Below, piece by piece: positions 6,737 to 13,760 of a DNA stretch of 15,752 nucleotides. Positions within the stretch are counted from its first letter, which is position 1. Each line of letters opens with the position of its first letter. Source of the stretch: F23-B02 sp045642545 (GTDB taxonomy: Bacteria > Bacillota > Clostridia > Oscillospirales > Oscillospiraceae); assembly GCA_045642545.1 (NCBI GenBank), contig JAZUJB010000026.1, positions 1-15,752 on the forward strand, in the 5' to 3' direction. The translations under genes and the position numbers were made by a program. The notes under the pieces are model-generated. The model made no database searches. It had not been told where the DNA came from and was given only the letters and a program-made list of their open reading frames with translations.

Positions 6737-7965
6737 AAATATTCAGACCGACAGACATACTGCTGCCGAATGTCGATGATATGACCGCGTGGAGCGTTGT
6801 TGCGTGCGACCAGTTTACATCTGAGCCCGAATACTGGCAGGCGGTTTATAATCGCGTAGGCGAAAAGCCGTCATCGCTCAGAATGATTCTGCCCGAGGCT
6901 GAGCTTGGCATTAAAAATGCCGACGAGGAGAGCGAAAAGATATATGCAACAATGCAGAAATATCTTGATGCCGATGTATTTACCGAACTTAAGGACAGCT
7001 ATATCTATGTTGAACGCCTTCAGTCCGACGGCAAGGTGCGCAAGGGTATTATCGGCGCGTTTGACCTTGAAGCTTATGACTGGGCAGAGGGCACTGCAAC
7101 TCCCATAAGAGCAACCGAGCATACCGTCGAGGACAGATTGCCGCCGAGAGTAAAGGTGCGCGAGAAAGCAAGTCTTGAGATGCCCCATATTATGATTTTT
7201 ATGGATGACCCGACTGACAGTGTGTTCGCAGCGGTAAAAAAGGGAAATCTCTTGTACGATTTCGACCTAATGCAAAACGGCGGACATATTAAGGGCTGGC
7301 AGGTAGCTGATAATAATGCGCTCGATGCCGCAGCAGGTAAGCTTTCCGACGAATTTGAGCTGATTGGTAAATACGGCACCGCCGAAAGGCCTATAATTTT
7401 TGCAATGGGTGACGGCAATCACAGCATTGCAGCTGCCAAGAAGTACTGGGAGCAGGTTAAAAAGACGGTTGATGAGTCTGAATGGGATACCCATCCCGCA
7501 CGCTTTGCACTTGCTGAGCTTGTAAATATTCACGATGAGGCTATAAGCTTTGAGCCTATACATAAGGTGATTTTTAACACCGATTCAGCAGATTTTATTG
7601 CAGAAGCAAAGAAATTCTTTGAAAATAATGCAGGCAGCGGCAAGGAAATTACGCTGCTTGCCCACGGAGAAGCCGAAAAGCTTGAGATTGCCGATATGAC
7701 ACTCGGTGAGCTTATCGGTGCCTGCGAGGACTTCTGCAAGCAGTTTATCAGCAAGCACGGCGGCAGAATTGACTACATTCACGGCGACGAGGAATGCGTT
7801 GGTATGGCAGGCAGGGAAGACGGTGCAGGCATACTGCTTCCGCGTATGGAAAAGTCGGAATTGTTCGTCTCTGTGCTTAAAAGCGGACCGTTTCCCAAGA
7901 AGAGCTTTTCAATCGGTCACGGCCCCGATAAGAGATACTATCTCGAATGCCGCAGAATTAAGTAA
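6733..7965 (+). CDS. DUF1015 family protein
   Basis: 410-residue cytosolic protein of the DUF1015 family, close to the family's usual length. No enzymatic role is established that I can vouch for; in other Clostridia the gene often sits beside serA and serC, but neither is here. Conserved-looking elements are an N-terminal DMTAWSVVACDQFTSEPEYW (16-35), the segment HTVEDRLPPRVKVREKA (130-146), MGDGNHSIAAAKKYW (225-239) and a C-terminal FPKKSFSIGH (387-396) followed by RYYLECRRI. The GDGNHS element resembles the DGNHR-type motif of ParB/SerK-like ATP-using proteins, which is only a suggestive likeness. The gene starts with GTG and overlaps the Nudix-like gene by four bases (GTGA). No clear terminator follows. 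Confidence 0.85.
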   Translation: MKIFRPTDILLPNVDDMTAWSVVACDQFTSEPEYWQAVYNRVGEKPSSLRMILPEAELGIKNADEESEKIYATMQKYLDADVFTELKDSYIYVERLQSDGKVRKGIIGAFDLEAYDWAEGTATPIRATEHTVEDRLPPRVKVREKASLEMPHIMIFMDDPTDSVFAAVKKGNLLYDFDLMQNGGHIKGWQVADNNALDAAAGKLSDEFELIGKYGTAERPIIFAMGDGNHSIAAAKKYWEQVKKTVDESEWDTHPARFALAELVNIHDEAISFEPIHKVIFNTDSADFIAEAKKFFENNAGSGKEITLLAHGEAEKLEIADMTLGELIGACEDFCKQFISKHGGRIDYIHGDEECVGMAGREDGAGILLPRMEKSELFVSVLKSGPFPKKSFSIGHGPDKRYYLECRRIK

Positions 7966-7972
7966 TTAATTC

Positions 7973-8001
7973 TTGTCATATAGCGGATATTGTGATAGAA
8001 T
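7973..8001 (+). promoter_or_regulatory. sigma-A-type promoter of yebC with extended -10
   Basis: TTGTCA (7973-7978), a 17-base spacer and TAGAAT (7996-8001) preceded by TG at 7993-7994, making an extended -10. Transcription should start near 8008, giving a leader of about 40 bases. It makes yebC its own unit despite the 81-base gap after the DUF1015 gene. Confidence 0.75.
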
Positions 8002-8046
8002 AATTGCCGTTAATTTGTAATTAAACTTTTAGAGGAGCTGTTAAAG

Positions 8047-8781
8047 ATGTCAGGACATTCCAAATGGCACAATATACAGAAGACCAAGGGCGCAGCAGAC
8101 GCAAAGCGCGCTCAGGCATTTACTAAGATTGCACGCGAAATGATAGTTGCAGTCAAGGAAGGCGGCAGCGGTGACCCCAATAACAATTCCCGTCTCGCAG
8201 CTGTTATCACCAAGGCTAAGGCAGCAAATATGCCTAACGACAACATCAAGCGCACAATCGACAAGGCACTTGGTGCAGGCAACACCGATAACTACGAAAA
8301 GATAGTATACGAAGGCTACGGCCCCTCCGGCGTTGCAATCATTGTTGAGACAATGACAGATAACCGCAACCGTACCGCAGGCGAAATCCGCCATTACTTC
8401 GATAAGTACGGCGGAAATATGGGCGCTGCAAACTGCGTTTCCTGGTCATTCGACAAGAAGGGCGTTATCGTAATTGATAACGAGGACGAAGAGCTTGACG
8501 AAGATACCGTAATGATGGAAGTCCTCGATGCAGGCGCAGACGACTTTGAGCCCGACGGCGAGACCTTCGTTGTTTACACCAAGCCCGATGATGTATCCAC
8601 CGTTGCTGAAGCAATCATTGCAGCAGGCTACAAGCTTCTCTCCGCACAGGTTGAGATGCTTCCCCAGAACGGCTACATCAAGCTTACCAGCGAGGACGAC
8701 ATCAAGAACATCACCAAGATGCTCGATATGTTCGAGGATAACGACGATGTTCAGAATGTATGGCACAACTGGGAAGAGTAA
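8047..8781 (+). CDS. yebC: YebC/PmpR family (TACO1-like) protein
   Basis: 244-residue YebC-family protein, full length. The signature N-terminus MSGHSKWHNIQKTKGAADA and the internal GYGPSGVAIIVETMTDNRNR (residues 91-110) are typical. The family was long annotated as transcriptional regulators; the mitochondrial member TACO1 helps translation, and recent work links bacterial YebC to relief of ribosome stalling at proline stretches. It acts in the cytosol. The start is supported by AGGAG (8033-8037) nine bases upstream. It has its own promoter and terminator, so it is probably monocistronic. In many bacteria yebC neighbours ruvC; here it precedes the sporulation operon spoIIIA instead. The family call is secure. 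Confidence 0.95.
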   Translation: MSGHSKWHNIQKTKGAADAKRAQAFTKIAREMIVAVKEGGSGDPNNNSRLAAVITKAKAANMPNDNIKRTIDKALGAGNTDNYEKIVYEGYGPSGVAIIVETMTDNRNRTAGEIRHYFDKYGGNMGAANCVSWSFDKKGVIVIDNEDEELDEDTVMMEVLDAGADDFEPDGETFVVYTKPDDVSTVAEAIIAAGYKLLSAQVEMLPQNGYIKLTSEDDIKNITKMLDMFEDNDDVQNVWHNWEE

Positions 8782-8796
8782 GTTAATAAGTAAAAA

Positions 8797-8827
8797 GCAG
8801 TACTTCTTTACGAAGTACTGCTTTTTT
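8797..8827 (+). terminator. intrinsic terminator of yebC
   Basis: Ten-pair perfect stem (8797-8806 with 8812-8821), loop TTTAC, then six T (8822-8827). A run of five A before the stem can extend the pairing. It begins 16 bases after the yebC stop. Confidence 0.92.
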
Positions 8828-8829
8828 AT

Positions 8830-8859
8830 TTGGTAATAATTCACCGCTTACCATAATAT
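8830..8859 (+). promoter_or_regulatory. candidate spoIIIA operon promoter
   Basis: Two readings fit poorly conserved elements. A sigma-A reading is TTGGTA (8830-8835), 18 bases, TAATAT (8854-8859). A sigma-E reading uses CATAATAT (8852-8859) as a partial match to CATACAnT, with an upstream TAATAAT at 8834-8840 that is closer than the usual sigma-E spacing. In Bacillus subtilis the operon is under sigma-E control. The operon must start in this 58-base stretch between the yebC terminator and the gene, so a promoter here is likely even though its class is unclear. Confidence 0.35.
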
Positions 8860-8870
8860 GAATTAGACAT

Positions 8871-8880
8871 AGGACGGTGA
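8871..8880 (+). promoter_or_regulatory. ribosome binding site of spoIIIAA
   Basis: AGGACGGTGA is AGGAGGTGA interrupted near the middle. It lies five bases before the ATG at 8886. The in-frame GTG at 8877 falls inside it, so ATG is the better start. Confidence 0.6.
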
Positions 8881-8885
8881 AATCA

Positions 8886-9764
8886 ATGAACAGATTAAAT
8901 GCAGCAGCATCAATGCTTCCGATAACGCTGAACAGTGAGCTGCTGATTTTGCCAGAAAAACAGCGTGAAAGGATAGAGGAAATCCGACTAAGAAGCGGAC
9001 AAGCAATGTCAGTGCTGATAAACGGTGCGGAAATTCCGATTGCGTCTGAGCACATCATAACTTCCAATGAGCTTGAAAGCGTTTTGGAGTGCGCTACGGG
9101 GGCATCCGTTCACTCGGTCGAGACAAGCATTGCCAACGGATATGTTAATGTCAGCGGAGGAATAAGGCTTGGTATATGCGGAACTGCGATTATGCGTGCA
9201 GGCTCAGTAAGCGGCATAAGAAATGTAAGCTCTCTTTCTATCAGAATACCCGATGAGAGATACGGCTGCGCATCGGATGAGCTTAACGCAATGCTTGCAG
9301 ACGGATTGACAGATATACTTATTATTTCACCGCCCGGCGCAGGTAAAACCACCTGCCTCAGAGAGTATATCAGAGTGATTTCAAATTCGGGATATCGCGT
9401 ATCCGTTGCCGATGAACGCGGCGAAATTGCAGCAGTTTGCAGCGGTATTGCGCAATTCGATGTTGGATTACATACAGATGTTATCAGCGATGCGCCAAAG
9501 GCAAGAGCTGCAATGATGCTGATCAGAGCAATGAATCCGCAGGTGCTTGCAATGGATGAGATTAGCTCAAAGGAAGATGTTCAGGCAGTTTTCGAGGCAG
9601 CAGGCTGCGGTGTTAAGCTTCTTGCAACCGCTCACGCAGGTACCTTTGACGATTTGTATGCAAGAAAAATATACAGTCAATTGATTGAAATGAACATTTT
9701 CAAGTACTGTCTGCTGATAAGAAATGATGCAGGGCGCAGAGAGTACTGCGTTAAGAAGCTATGA
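8886..9764 (+). CDS. spoIIIAA: stage III sporulation protein AA (ATPase)
   Basis: 292-residue ATPase related to type II/IV secretion (VirB11/GspE-like) ATPases, working in the mother cell at the SpoIIIA-SpoIIQ channel that keeps forespore gene expression going after engulfment. Walker A PPGAGKTT is at 149-156, the following DERGEIA at 176-182, and Walker B VLAMDEI at 220-226. A conserved EEIRLRSG lies near residue 31-38. In Bacillus subtilis the Walker motifs of SpoIIIAA are needed for sporulation. Length is slightly below the roughly 307 residues of the Bacillus protein. It is first in the eight-gene operon and overlaps spoIIIAB by four bases (ATGA). The start is ATG 8886, with GTG 8877 as an alternative adding three residues. 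Confidence 0.95.
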   Translation: MNRLNAAASMLPITLNSELLILPEKQRERIEEIRLRSGQAMSVLINGAEIPIASEHIITSNELESVLECATGASVHSVETSIANGYVNVSGGIRLGICGTAIMRAGSVSGIRNVSSLSIRIPDERYGCASDELNAMLADGLTDILIISPPGAGKTTCLREYIRVISNSGYRVSVADERGEIAAVCSGIAQFDVGLHTDVISDAPKARAAMMLIRAMNPQVLAMDEISSKEDVQAVFEAAGCGVKLLATAHAGTFDDLYARKIYSQLIEMNIFKYCLLIRNDAGRREYCVKKL

Positions 9765-10270
9765 GTTATATAGGCGCAATTCTGTTAACAGCATCGGCTG
9801 CATTAATAGGTATTTTCAAGGCCGCTGAGCTTAAGAAATCCGTTGAAATTCTCAGCGAGTTGACATCATTGCTTGAATTGCTTCGTAATGAAATATGCAC
9901 AAGGCGCACACCGATGAAGCAGGTGCTGTCGGTTAAAGCTTTGCCCGAGTATAAGTACATTCAACCGTTTGTTTTATCACTGGACGAGCGCTTGAAGCTG
10001 CTCGGGAATAAAAGCTTCGCGCATATATGGGCAGAATGCATTACAGAAAGCATAACGAATCTGTCCGAAGAAAGCAGAAACAGCCTTGTTAATCTCGGCA
10101 GCAGCCTCGGCAGATATGATGCGCAGCTTCAGGCGGCATCAATAGATCGATGCATAGGCGACCTTGAACGCGAATACAAAAGCATATATGAAAATCTGAA
10201 GTGCAATCAGAAAATGTACATAGGTCTCGGAACGGGAATGGGACTGATTGTGTCAATTATCTTAATCTGA
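9761..10270 (+). CDS. spoIIIAB: stage III sporulation protein AB
   Basis: 169-residue membrane protein of the SpoIIIA complex, related to GspF-type secretion platform proteins. A transmembrane segment lies at about 3-20 and another at the C-terminus (about 152-169). Between them is a mostly helical, charged domain with the family pattern ELTSLLELLRNEI (33-45) and SLGRYD (115-120). Length equals the Bacillus protein (about 171). Its ATG lies within the spoIIIAA stop region (ATGA). The ribosome binding site is weak, which fits translational coupling. The identification rests on both sequence and operon position. Confidence 0.93.
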   Translation: MSYIGAILLTASAALIGIFKAAELKKSVEILSELTSLLELLRNEICTRRTPMKQVLSVKALPEYKYIQPFVLSLDERLKLLGNKSFAHIWAECITESITNLSEESRNSLVNLGSSLGRYDAQLQAASIDRCIGDLEREYKSIYENLKCNQKMYIGLGTGMGLIVSIILI

Positions 10271-10281
10271 GAGGAATTTAT

Positions 10282-10476
10282 ATGGAAGTTGATTTGATAT
10301 TCAAAATTGCGGCAGTCGGCATTCTTGTTGCAGTGCTGAACATTCTGCTTACTCGCTCCGGCCGTGATGAGCAGGCGCTTATGACAACAATAGCGGCGCT
10401 TGTGGTTGTGCTGATTGTTGTTGTGCAGAAAATCAGCGAGCTTTTCGGGCTTATTAAAACACTTTTTCAGCTGTAA
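10282..10476 (+). CDS. spoIIIAC: stage III sporulation protein AC
   Basis: Small integral membrane protein of 64 residues with two transmembrane helices (about 5-23 and 33-53) around a charged turn containing RSGRDEQ (25-31). Together with SpoIIIAD it belongs to the channel's export-apparatus-like part. The Bacillus protein has 68 residues. The ATG at 10282 is set by GAGGA (10271-10275) just after the spoIIIAB stop; an upstream in-frame start at 10201 would overlap spoIIIAB and break the hydrophobic N-terminus. Its stop overlaps the spoIIIAD start by one base. Confidence 0.93.
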   Translation: MEVDLIFKIAAVGILVAVLNILLTRSGRDEQALMTTIAALVVVLIVVVQKISELFGLIKTLFQL

Positions 10477-10862
10477 TGGATGTTCTTGCAAAAGCAGCGG
10501 CAATTGCACTTCTGAGCGCCGCGTGCGGTCTGACTGTAAAATCAAAAAATCCCGAGATTTCATTTGCGCTTACCGTGATTTGTGCGGTCTGCGTATGCAT
10601 TGCTGCGGCAGGTATGCTATCGGATGTTGTTTCTTTTATTGATGGGATTATGGACAAGTCAGATCTGCCGACAGCAGTTTTTCTGCCTGTTATTAAATGC
10701 GTTGGAATAGCCCTTATAACCGGCCTGATAAGCAATCTTTGCAAGGACGCAGGTCAAAACGGTACCTCGGCAGCAATTGAATATCTCGGCAGTGCTGCCG
10801 CAGTATTTACCGCCTTGCCGCTGATTCAGACAATGCTCAAAGCGCTGGAGGACCTGCTATGA
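10476..10862 (+). CDS. spoIIIAD: stage III sporulation protein AD
   Basis: 128-residue polytopic membrane protein with hydrophobic helices at about 2-20, 28-50, 68-87 and 98-120. It resembles SpoIIIAC in its first half and has the family's typical LTVKSKNPEISF segment (19-30). The Bacillus protein has about 133 residues. It starts at TAATG, overlapping the spoIIIAC stop by one base with no obvious ribosome binding site, so translation is probably coupled. It is part of the inner membrane platform of the mother-cell/forespore channel. Confidence 0.93.
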   Translation: MDVLAKAAAIALLSAACGLTVKSKNPEISFALTVICAVCVCIAAAGMLSDVVSFIDGIMDKSDLPTAVFLPVIKCVGIALITGLISNLCKDAGQNGTSAAIEYLGSAAAVFTALPLIQTMLKALEDLL

Positions 10863-11923
10863 AAAGACTTGCGGCGTTTCTGCTTGCGGTTTTTGCGCTG
10901 TATACTCAGTGCTTTGCCGCACAGCTCGACACTGATGATGTTGTCGATGCAGTGCCCGAAGAAGTGCAGGAAATAGTAGGGGATATCGACGATGTAGGCA
11001 ATACCGAAGCGTTTACCGGCAGAATTCTCAGTGCCGTAAAAAATGCGATAAATGATAATCTGAAAAGCATATTAAAAACAGCGGTCAGTGTGCTTGCAGT
11101 GGCTGTCGTGTGCTCTGTGCTAACCGTATTCGGAAACGAAAAATCACCGGATTTTGTACACCTGTGCGGCTGCGCGGCGATTACGATGATATGCGTAAGC
11201 GATGTTAATTCATATATTGCGCTCGGCACCGAAACGCTAAATGAAATATCCGCATTTTCAAATATTCTGCTTCCTGCCCTGTGTACCGCAACCGCAACCT
11301 GCGGTGCAATCAGCTCGGCGGCGGTTAAATATGCTGCCACTGCACTGTTTATGGACCTGTTTATCTCAGCGGCCAAGAACATTATTCTGCCGTTTATATA
11401 TGCCTACCTTGCAGTCAGCATTGCTGCGGCTGCCTTTGATAATAAGCCTCTCAGTTCAATTGCATCGTTATTCAAGCGGGTTTGTACAAGCCTTATGACG
11501 ATTCTCTCCCTTGCTTTTACAGCCTATATCAGCATAAGCTCAGCGATTGCATCAAGCGGTGATGCTGTGGCTACAAAGCTTGCAAAAACAGCAATTTCAG
11601 CTGCACTGCCCGTTGTAGGCAGCATAATCTCTGATGCAGCCTCAAGCGTCATTGCAGGCGCAGAGCTTATTAAGAACACAATGGGTGCATTCGGGATGCT
11701 TGCGGTTCTGGCTATCTGCATTTTGCCGATTGTTGTTATCGGCTTAAACTATCTTGTATTCAAGGCGGCGGCAGTTGGTGTTTCCGCCATGAAAACAACT
11801 AAAATCGCTGCGCTTACCGACAGCATAGGCAGTGCTTTCGGCATGCTTTGCGGGCTCGTTGGCTGCTGCGGAGTAATTATGTTTATTTCAATTCTTTCCT
11901 GCATAAGAACGGTGGTGGGGTAA
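10859..11923 (+). CDS. spoIIIAE: stage III sporulation protein AE
   Basis: 354-residue polytopic membrane protein, the largest SpoIIIA component. A signal sequence is visible at 1-20 with a likely cleavage site after CFA (AQ follows), then a soluble acidic stretch rich in Asp and Glu (22-50), then about seven hydrophobic segments from residue 70 to the end. The Bacillus protein is about 399 residues, so this one is somewhat shorter. GGAGG at 10847-10851 lies seven bases before the ATG. The start overlaps the spoIIIAD stop (ATGA) and the stop overlaps the spoIIIAF start (TAATG). Confidence 0.94.
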   Translation: MKRLAAFLLAVFALYTQCFAAQLDTDDVVDAVPEEVQEIVGDIDDVGNTEAFTGRILSAVKNAINDNLKSILKTAVSVLAVAVVCSVLTVFGNEKSPDFVHLCGCAAITMICVSDVNSYIALGTETLNEISAFSNILLPALCTATATCGAISSAAVKYAATALFMDLFISAAKNIILPFIYAYLAVSIAAAAFDNKPLSSIASLFKRVCTSLMTILSLAFTAYISISSAIASSGDAVATKLAKTAISAALPVVGSIISDAASSVIAGAELIKNTMGAFGMLAVLAICILPIVVIGLNYLVFKAAAVGVSAMKTTKIAALTDSIGSAFGMLCGLVGCCGVIMFISILSCIRTVVG

Positions 11924-12423
11924 TGAGTAATTTCCTGCATAATTATATTCTGACCTTGATATCTACGGCATTTCTGTGCTCAATCGCCCTCGTTCTGACA
12001 CCCGAAAACCGAGCGAAGAGGGCAGTAAGCGTAGTTTGCGGAATTACAATGATAGCCGCGATTATCATACCGCTTGTTAAAATTGATTATACTGCTTACT
12101 CAAAATCACTTGCTGGATACAGAATTAGCGCCCAAAGGTATGCTGACAACGGAGTGGAGGACCTGGAAAACTTAAACCGACTGTACATAGAAGAGCAGTG
12201 CCAAGCATATATATTGGACAAAGCCGTAAACTCAGGCATTGATGTTTCATCTGCAAATGTCAGCGCCGAATGGTCAACCGACGGCTTCTGGTATCCGGTC
12301 AGTGCGCAAATAGAATGCAACTGCTCGGATGCTGACAAATGCAAGCTTGAAGCAATAATTGAAGCAGATTTGGGTATTAGCAAGGACAATCAGAAATGGA
12401 GCATCACAAATGAAGAAAAGTAA
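11923..12423 (+). CDS. spoIIIAF: stage III sporulation protein AF
   Basis: 166-residue membrane-anchored protein with two N-terminal transmembrane helices (about 7-25 and 33-52) and a soluble domain (about 85-160) that in the family adopts a fold close to ring-building motifs. The helix-rich part NLNRLYIEEQCQAYILDKAV (83-102) precedes strands including WYPVSAQIEC (113-122). The Bacillus protein is about 206 residues. The start at the TAATG junction with spoIIIAE is favoured over an in-frame position at 11848, which would encode 25 residues within spoIIIAE. Its end overlaps spoIIIAG by 14 bases. Confidence 0.9.
   Translation: MSNFLHNYILTLISTAFLCSIALVLTPENRAKRAVSVVCGITMIAAIIIPLVKIDYTAYSKSLAGYRISAQRYADNGVEDLENLNRLYIEEQCQAYILDKAVNSGIDVSSANVSAEWSTDGFWYPVSAQIECNCSDADKCKLEAIIEADLGISKDNQKWSITNEEK
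12398..12401 (+). promoter_or_regulatory. ribosome binding site of spoIIIAG inside spoIIIAF
   Basis: GGAG eight bases before the ATG at 12410. It fixes the spoIIIAG start inside the last codons of spoIIIAF and excludes the upstream in-frame start at 12359. Confidence 0.7.
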
Positions 12424-12742
12424 AGTAATCGATATACTCGGAAAGTACAAATATCCCTTGCTTGTCCTTGTGGTAGGGCTTGTGCTGCTGGCATTACCGT
12501 CCGGCTCAAAAAGCTCGGATGAAGCTTCAATACAAAAGGACGATGAGCAAAGACTGGAATTCATTCTTGAGAGCAGCATGGGAGTAGGGCAGGCAAAGGT
12601 TTTGCTTTCAGAAAACGGAGCGGTAATAGTATGCGATGGCGCAGCAAATCCCGAAGTAAAGCTATGCGTTATCAAAGCAACGGAAGCGTTTACGGGACTT
12701 GGCTGCGATGAGATACAGGTATTGAAAACAAAGCAAAATTAG
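12410..12742 (+). CDS. spoIIIAG: stage III sporulation protein AG, short form
   Basis: 110-residue protein with one transmembrane helix (about 14-30) preceded by KYKYP, and a periplasmic-side domain at 44-106. This domain matches the two halves of the ring-building motif: helix EQRLEFILESSMGVG (46-60) with strand QAKVLLS, and AVIVCDGAANPEVKLCVIKA (71-90) with EIQVLK (101-106). In Bacillus subtilis SpoIIIAG (229 residues) these halves are separated by a long beta-triangle insertion that forms the ring's beta-barrel. Here only about three residues (ENG, 68-70) separate them, so the insertion appears absent. Position between spoIIIAF and spoIIIAH supports the call. The reading frame shows no sign of a frameshift. 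Confidence 0.9.
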   Translation: MKKSKVIDILGKYKYPLLVLVVGLVLLALPSGSKSSDEASIQKDDEQRLEFILESSMGVGQAKVLLSENGAVIVCDGAANPEVKLCVIKATEAFTGLGCDEIQVLKTKQN

Positions 12743-12751
12743 GAGGGCGAA

Positions 12752-13294
12752 ATGAAAAACATCAAGAGGAATGTTACAATAGTGTCTGTATTGCTGCTTG
12801 TGTGCGCGGCGGTATATCTTAACTGGTCATATAACAACAAGTGGGGTGAGGCGGATACCGCTATGGTAAAGGCGGAGGATGCCGCAATGAAAGAGGCAAA
12901 TGAGGCATATGAAGCGGCAAACAGCAGCGGAAGCTCGTCAGGTTACTTCGCAGAAGCACGGCTAAACCGTCAGGTATCGCGTGAGGAAGCCATGAAGCTG
13001 CTCGAGGAAGCGGTTAAGAACGAGGACGCATCAAAGGAAACAATTGATTCGGCAATGCAATCAATATCTGCAATGGCCAATTACTCAATGAGTGAAACTC
13101 AGCTTGAAAATAAGCTGATAGCAAAGGACTTTACCGACTGCGTTGTTTATATGAGTGATGATAAAATCACCGTTGCAGTACCTGCCCCGGTTGACGGTTT
13201 AAGCGATGCTGCGGTTGCAAGAATTACCGAAACCGTTACCTCGGAAACCGAATATACGGCTGCACAACTGAACATAATAGAAATTTCAGCATAA
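12752..13294 (+). CDS. spoIIIAH: stage III sporulation protein AH
   Basis: 180-residue bitopic protein, the mother-cell partner of forespore SpoIIQ in the engulfment channel and ratchet. An N-terminal transmembrane helix spans about 7-24. A charged, Ala-rich linker follows (33-60), then YFAEARLNRQVSREEAM (65-81), a conserved family stretch, and the YscJ/PrgK-like ring-building domain at about 95-180. The Bacillus protein is 218 residues; the difference lies mostly in the linker. AGGAGG (12741-12746) overlaps the spoIIIAG stop and lies five bases before the ATG. It is the last gene of the operon; its stop codon is inside the terminator stem. Confidence 0.94.
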   Translation: MKNIKRNVTIVSVLLLVCAAVYLNWSYNNKWGEADTAMVKAEDAAMKEANEAYEAANSSGSSSGYFAEARLNRQVSREEAMKLLEEAVKNEDASKETIDSAMQSISAMANYSMSETQLENKLIAKDFTDCVVYMSDDKITVAVPAPVDGLSDAAVARITETVTSETEYTAAQLNIIEISA

Positions 13295-13323
13295 AAAGAC
13301 GGGAAAACCCGTCTTTTTATGCT
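13288..13323 (+). terminator. intrinsic terminator of the spoIIIA operon
   Basis: Perfect 16-pair stem (13288-13303 with 13308-13323) around an AAAA loop. The spoIIIAH stop codon (13292-13294) lies in the left arm. The right arm carries five T, and a further T-rich run follows at 13323-13331. The near-symmetric A and T tracts suggest it could work in both directions. Confidence 0.9.
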
Positions 13324-13351
13324 TTATTTTTGCACTGTATTGTGGTACAAT
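13323..13351 (+). promoter_or_regulatory. promoter of the yqhY-nusB-xseAB cluster
   Basis: Extended -10 TGGTACAAT (13343-13351) with a weak -35 TTTATT (13323-13328) at 17 bases, starting at the last base of the spoIIIA terminator. Transcription should start near 13358, giving a leader of about 22 bases. Confidence 0.62.
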
Positions 13352-13379
13352 ATTTTGAAATCATTATGGAGGCAGAAAA

Positions 13380-13742
13380 ATGAGCGAAAACTACATCAGC
13401 TGCAAGGATGAAAACGGCAGCATTAATATTTCCGAGGAAGTAATATCCACAATGGTTCGTACCGCAATCACCGAGATTGACGGTGTTGCAGGTATTTCCA
13501 ACGCAGCAGGCTCTGAGCTTGCCGAGCTTATCGGCTTCAAGACCATTTCCAAGGGTCTTAAGGTTCAGATAGTTGACGATACCATCAAGGTTGATGCTAT
13601 CATTCTCGTTCGCTACGGCTGTAATATCGTAAGTGTTGCGCGTGATGTGCAGAACTCTGTTACCGAGGCTGTGCAGGCAATTACCGGCATTGACAAGGCT
13701 GAGGTAAATGTCCATGTCTCCGGCGTTGCATTTGAAAAGTAA
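13380..13742 (+). CDS. yqhY: Asp23/Gls24 family protein, YqhY type
   Basis: 120-residue cytosolic Asp23/Gls24-family protein. Family features are ISEEVISTMVRTAITEIDGV (17-36), a central GLKVQIVDDTIKVDAIILV (59-77), and a C-terminal TGIDKAEVNVHVSGV (102-116). Bacillus subtilis yqhY lies after accBC and before nusB; loss of it disturbs control of acetyl-CoA carboxylase there. Here accBC are missing but nusB follows directly, which supports the YqhY assignment. GGAGG (13368-13372) lies seven bases before the ATG. It has its own promoter. Confidence 0.9.
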   Translation: MSENYISCKDENGSINISEEVISTMVRTAITEIDGVAGISNAAGSELAELIGFKTISKGLKVQIVDDTIKVDAIILVRYGCNIVSVARDVQNSVTEAVQAITGIDKAEVNVHVSGVAFEK

Positions 13743-13760
13743 GACTGAGAGGATATCGCA

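Noticed and set aside
8010..8024. Inverted repeat TTAATT-TGT-AATTAA before yebC, as a possible terminator or operator
   Set aside because: All-AT six-pair stem with no GC clamp, and followed by only a short T run. It lies in the yebC leader and is likely chance in AT-rich sequence.
13330..13351. TTGCAC (13330-13335) as the -35 box of the yqhY promoter
   Set aside because: It is only 10 bases from TACAAT, far too close. The TTTATT at 17 bases with an extended -10 is a better reading.
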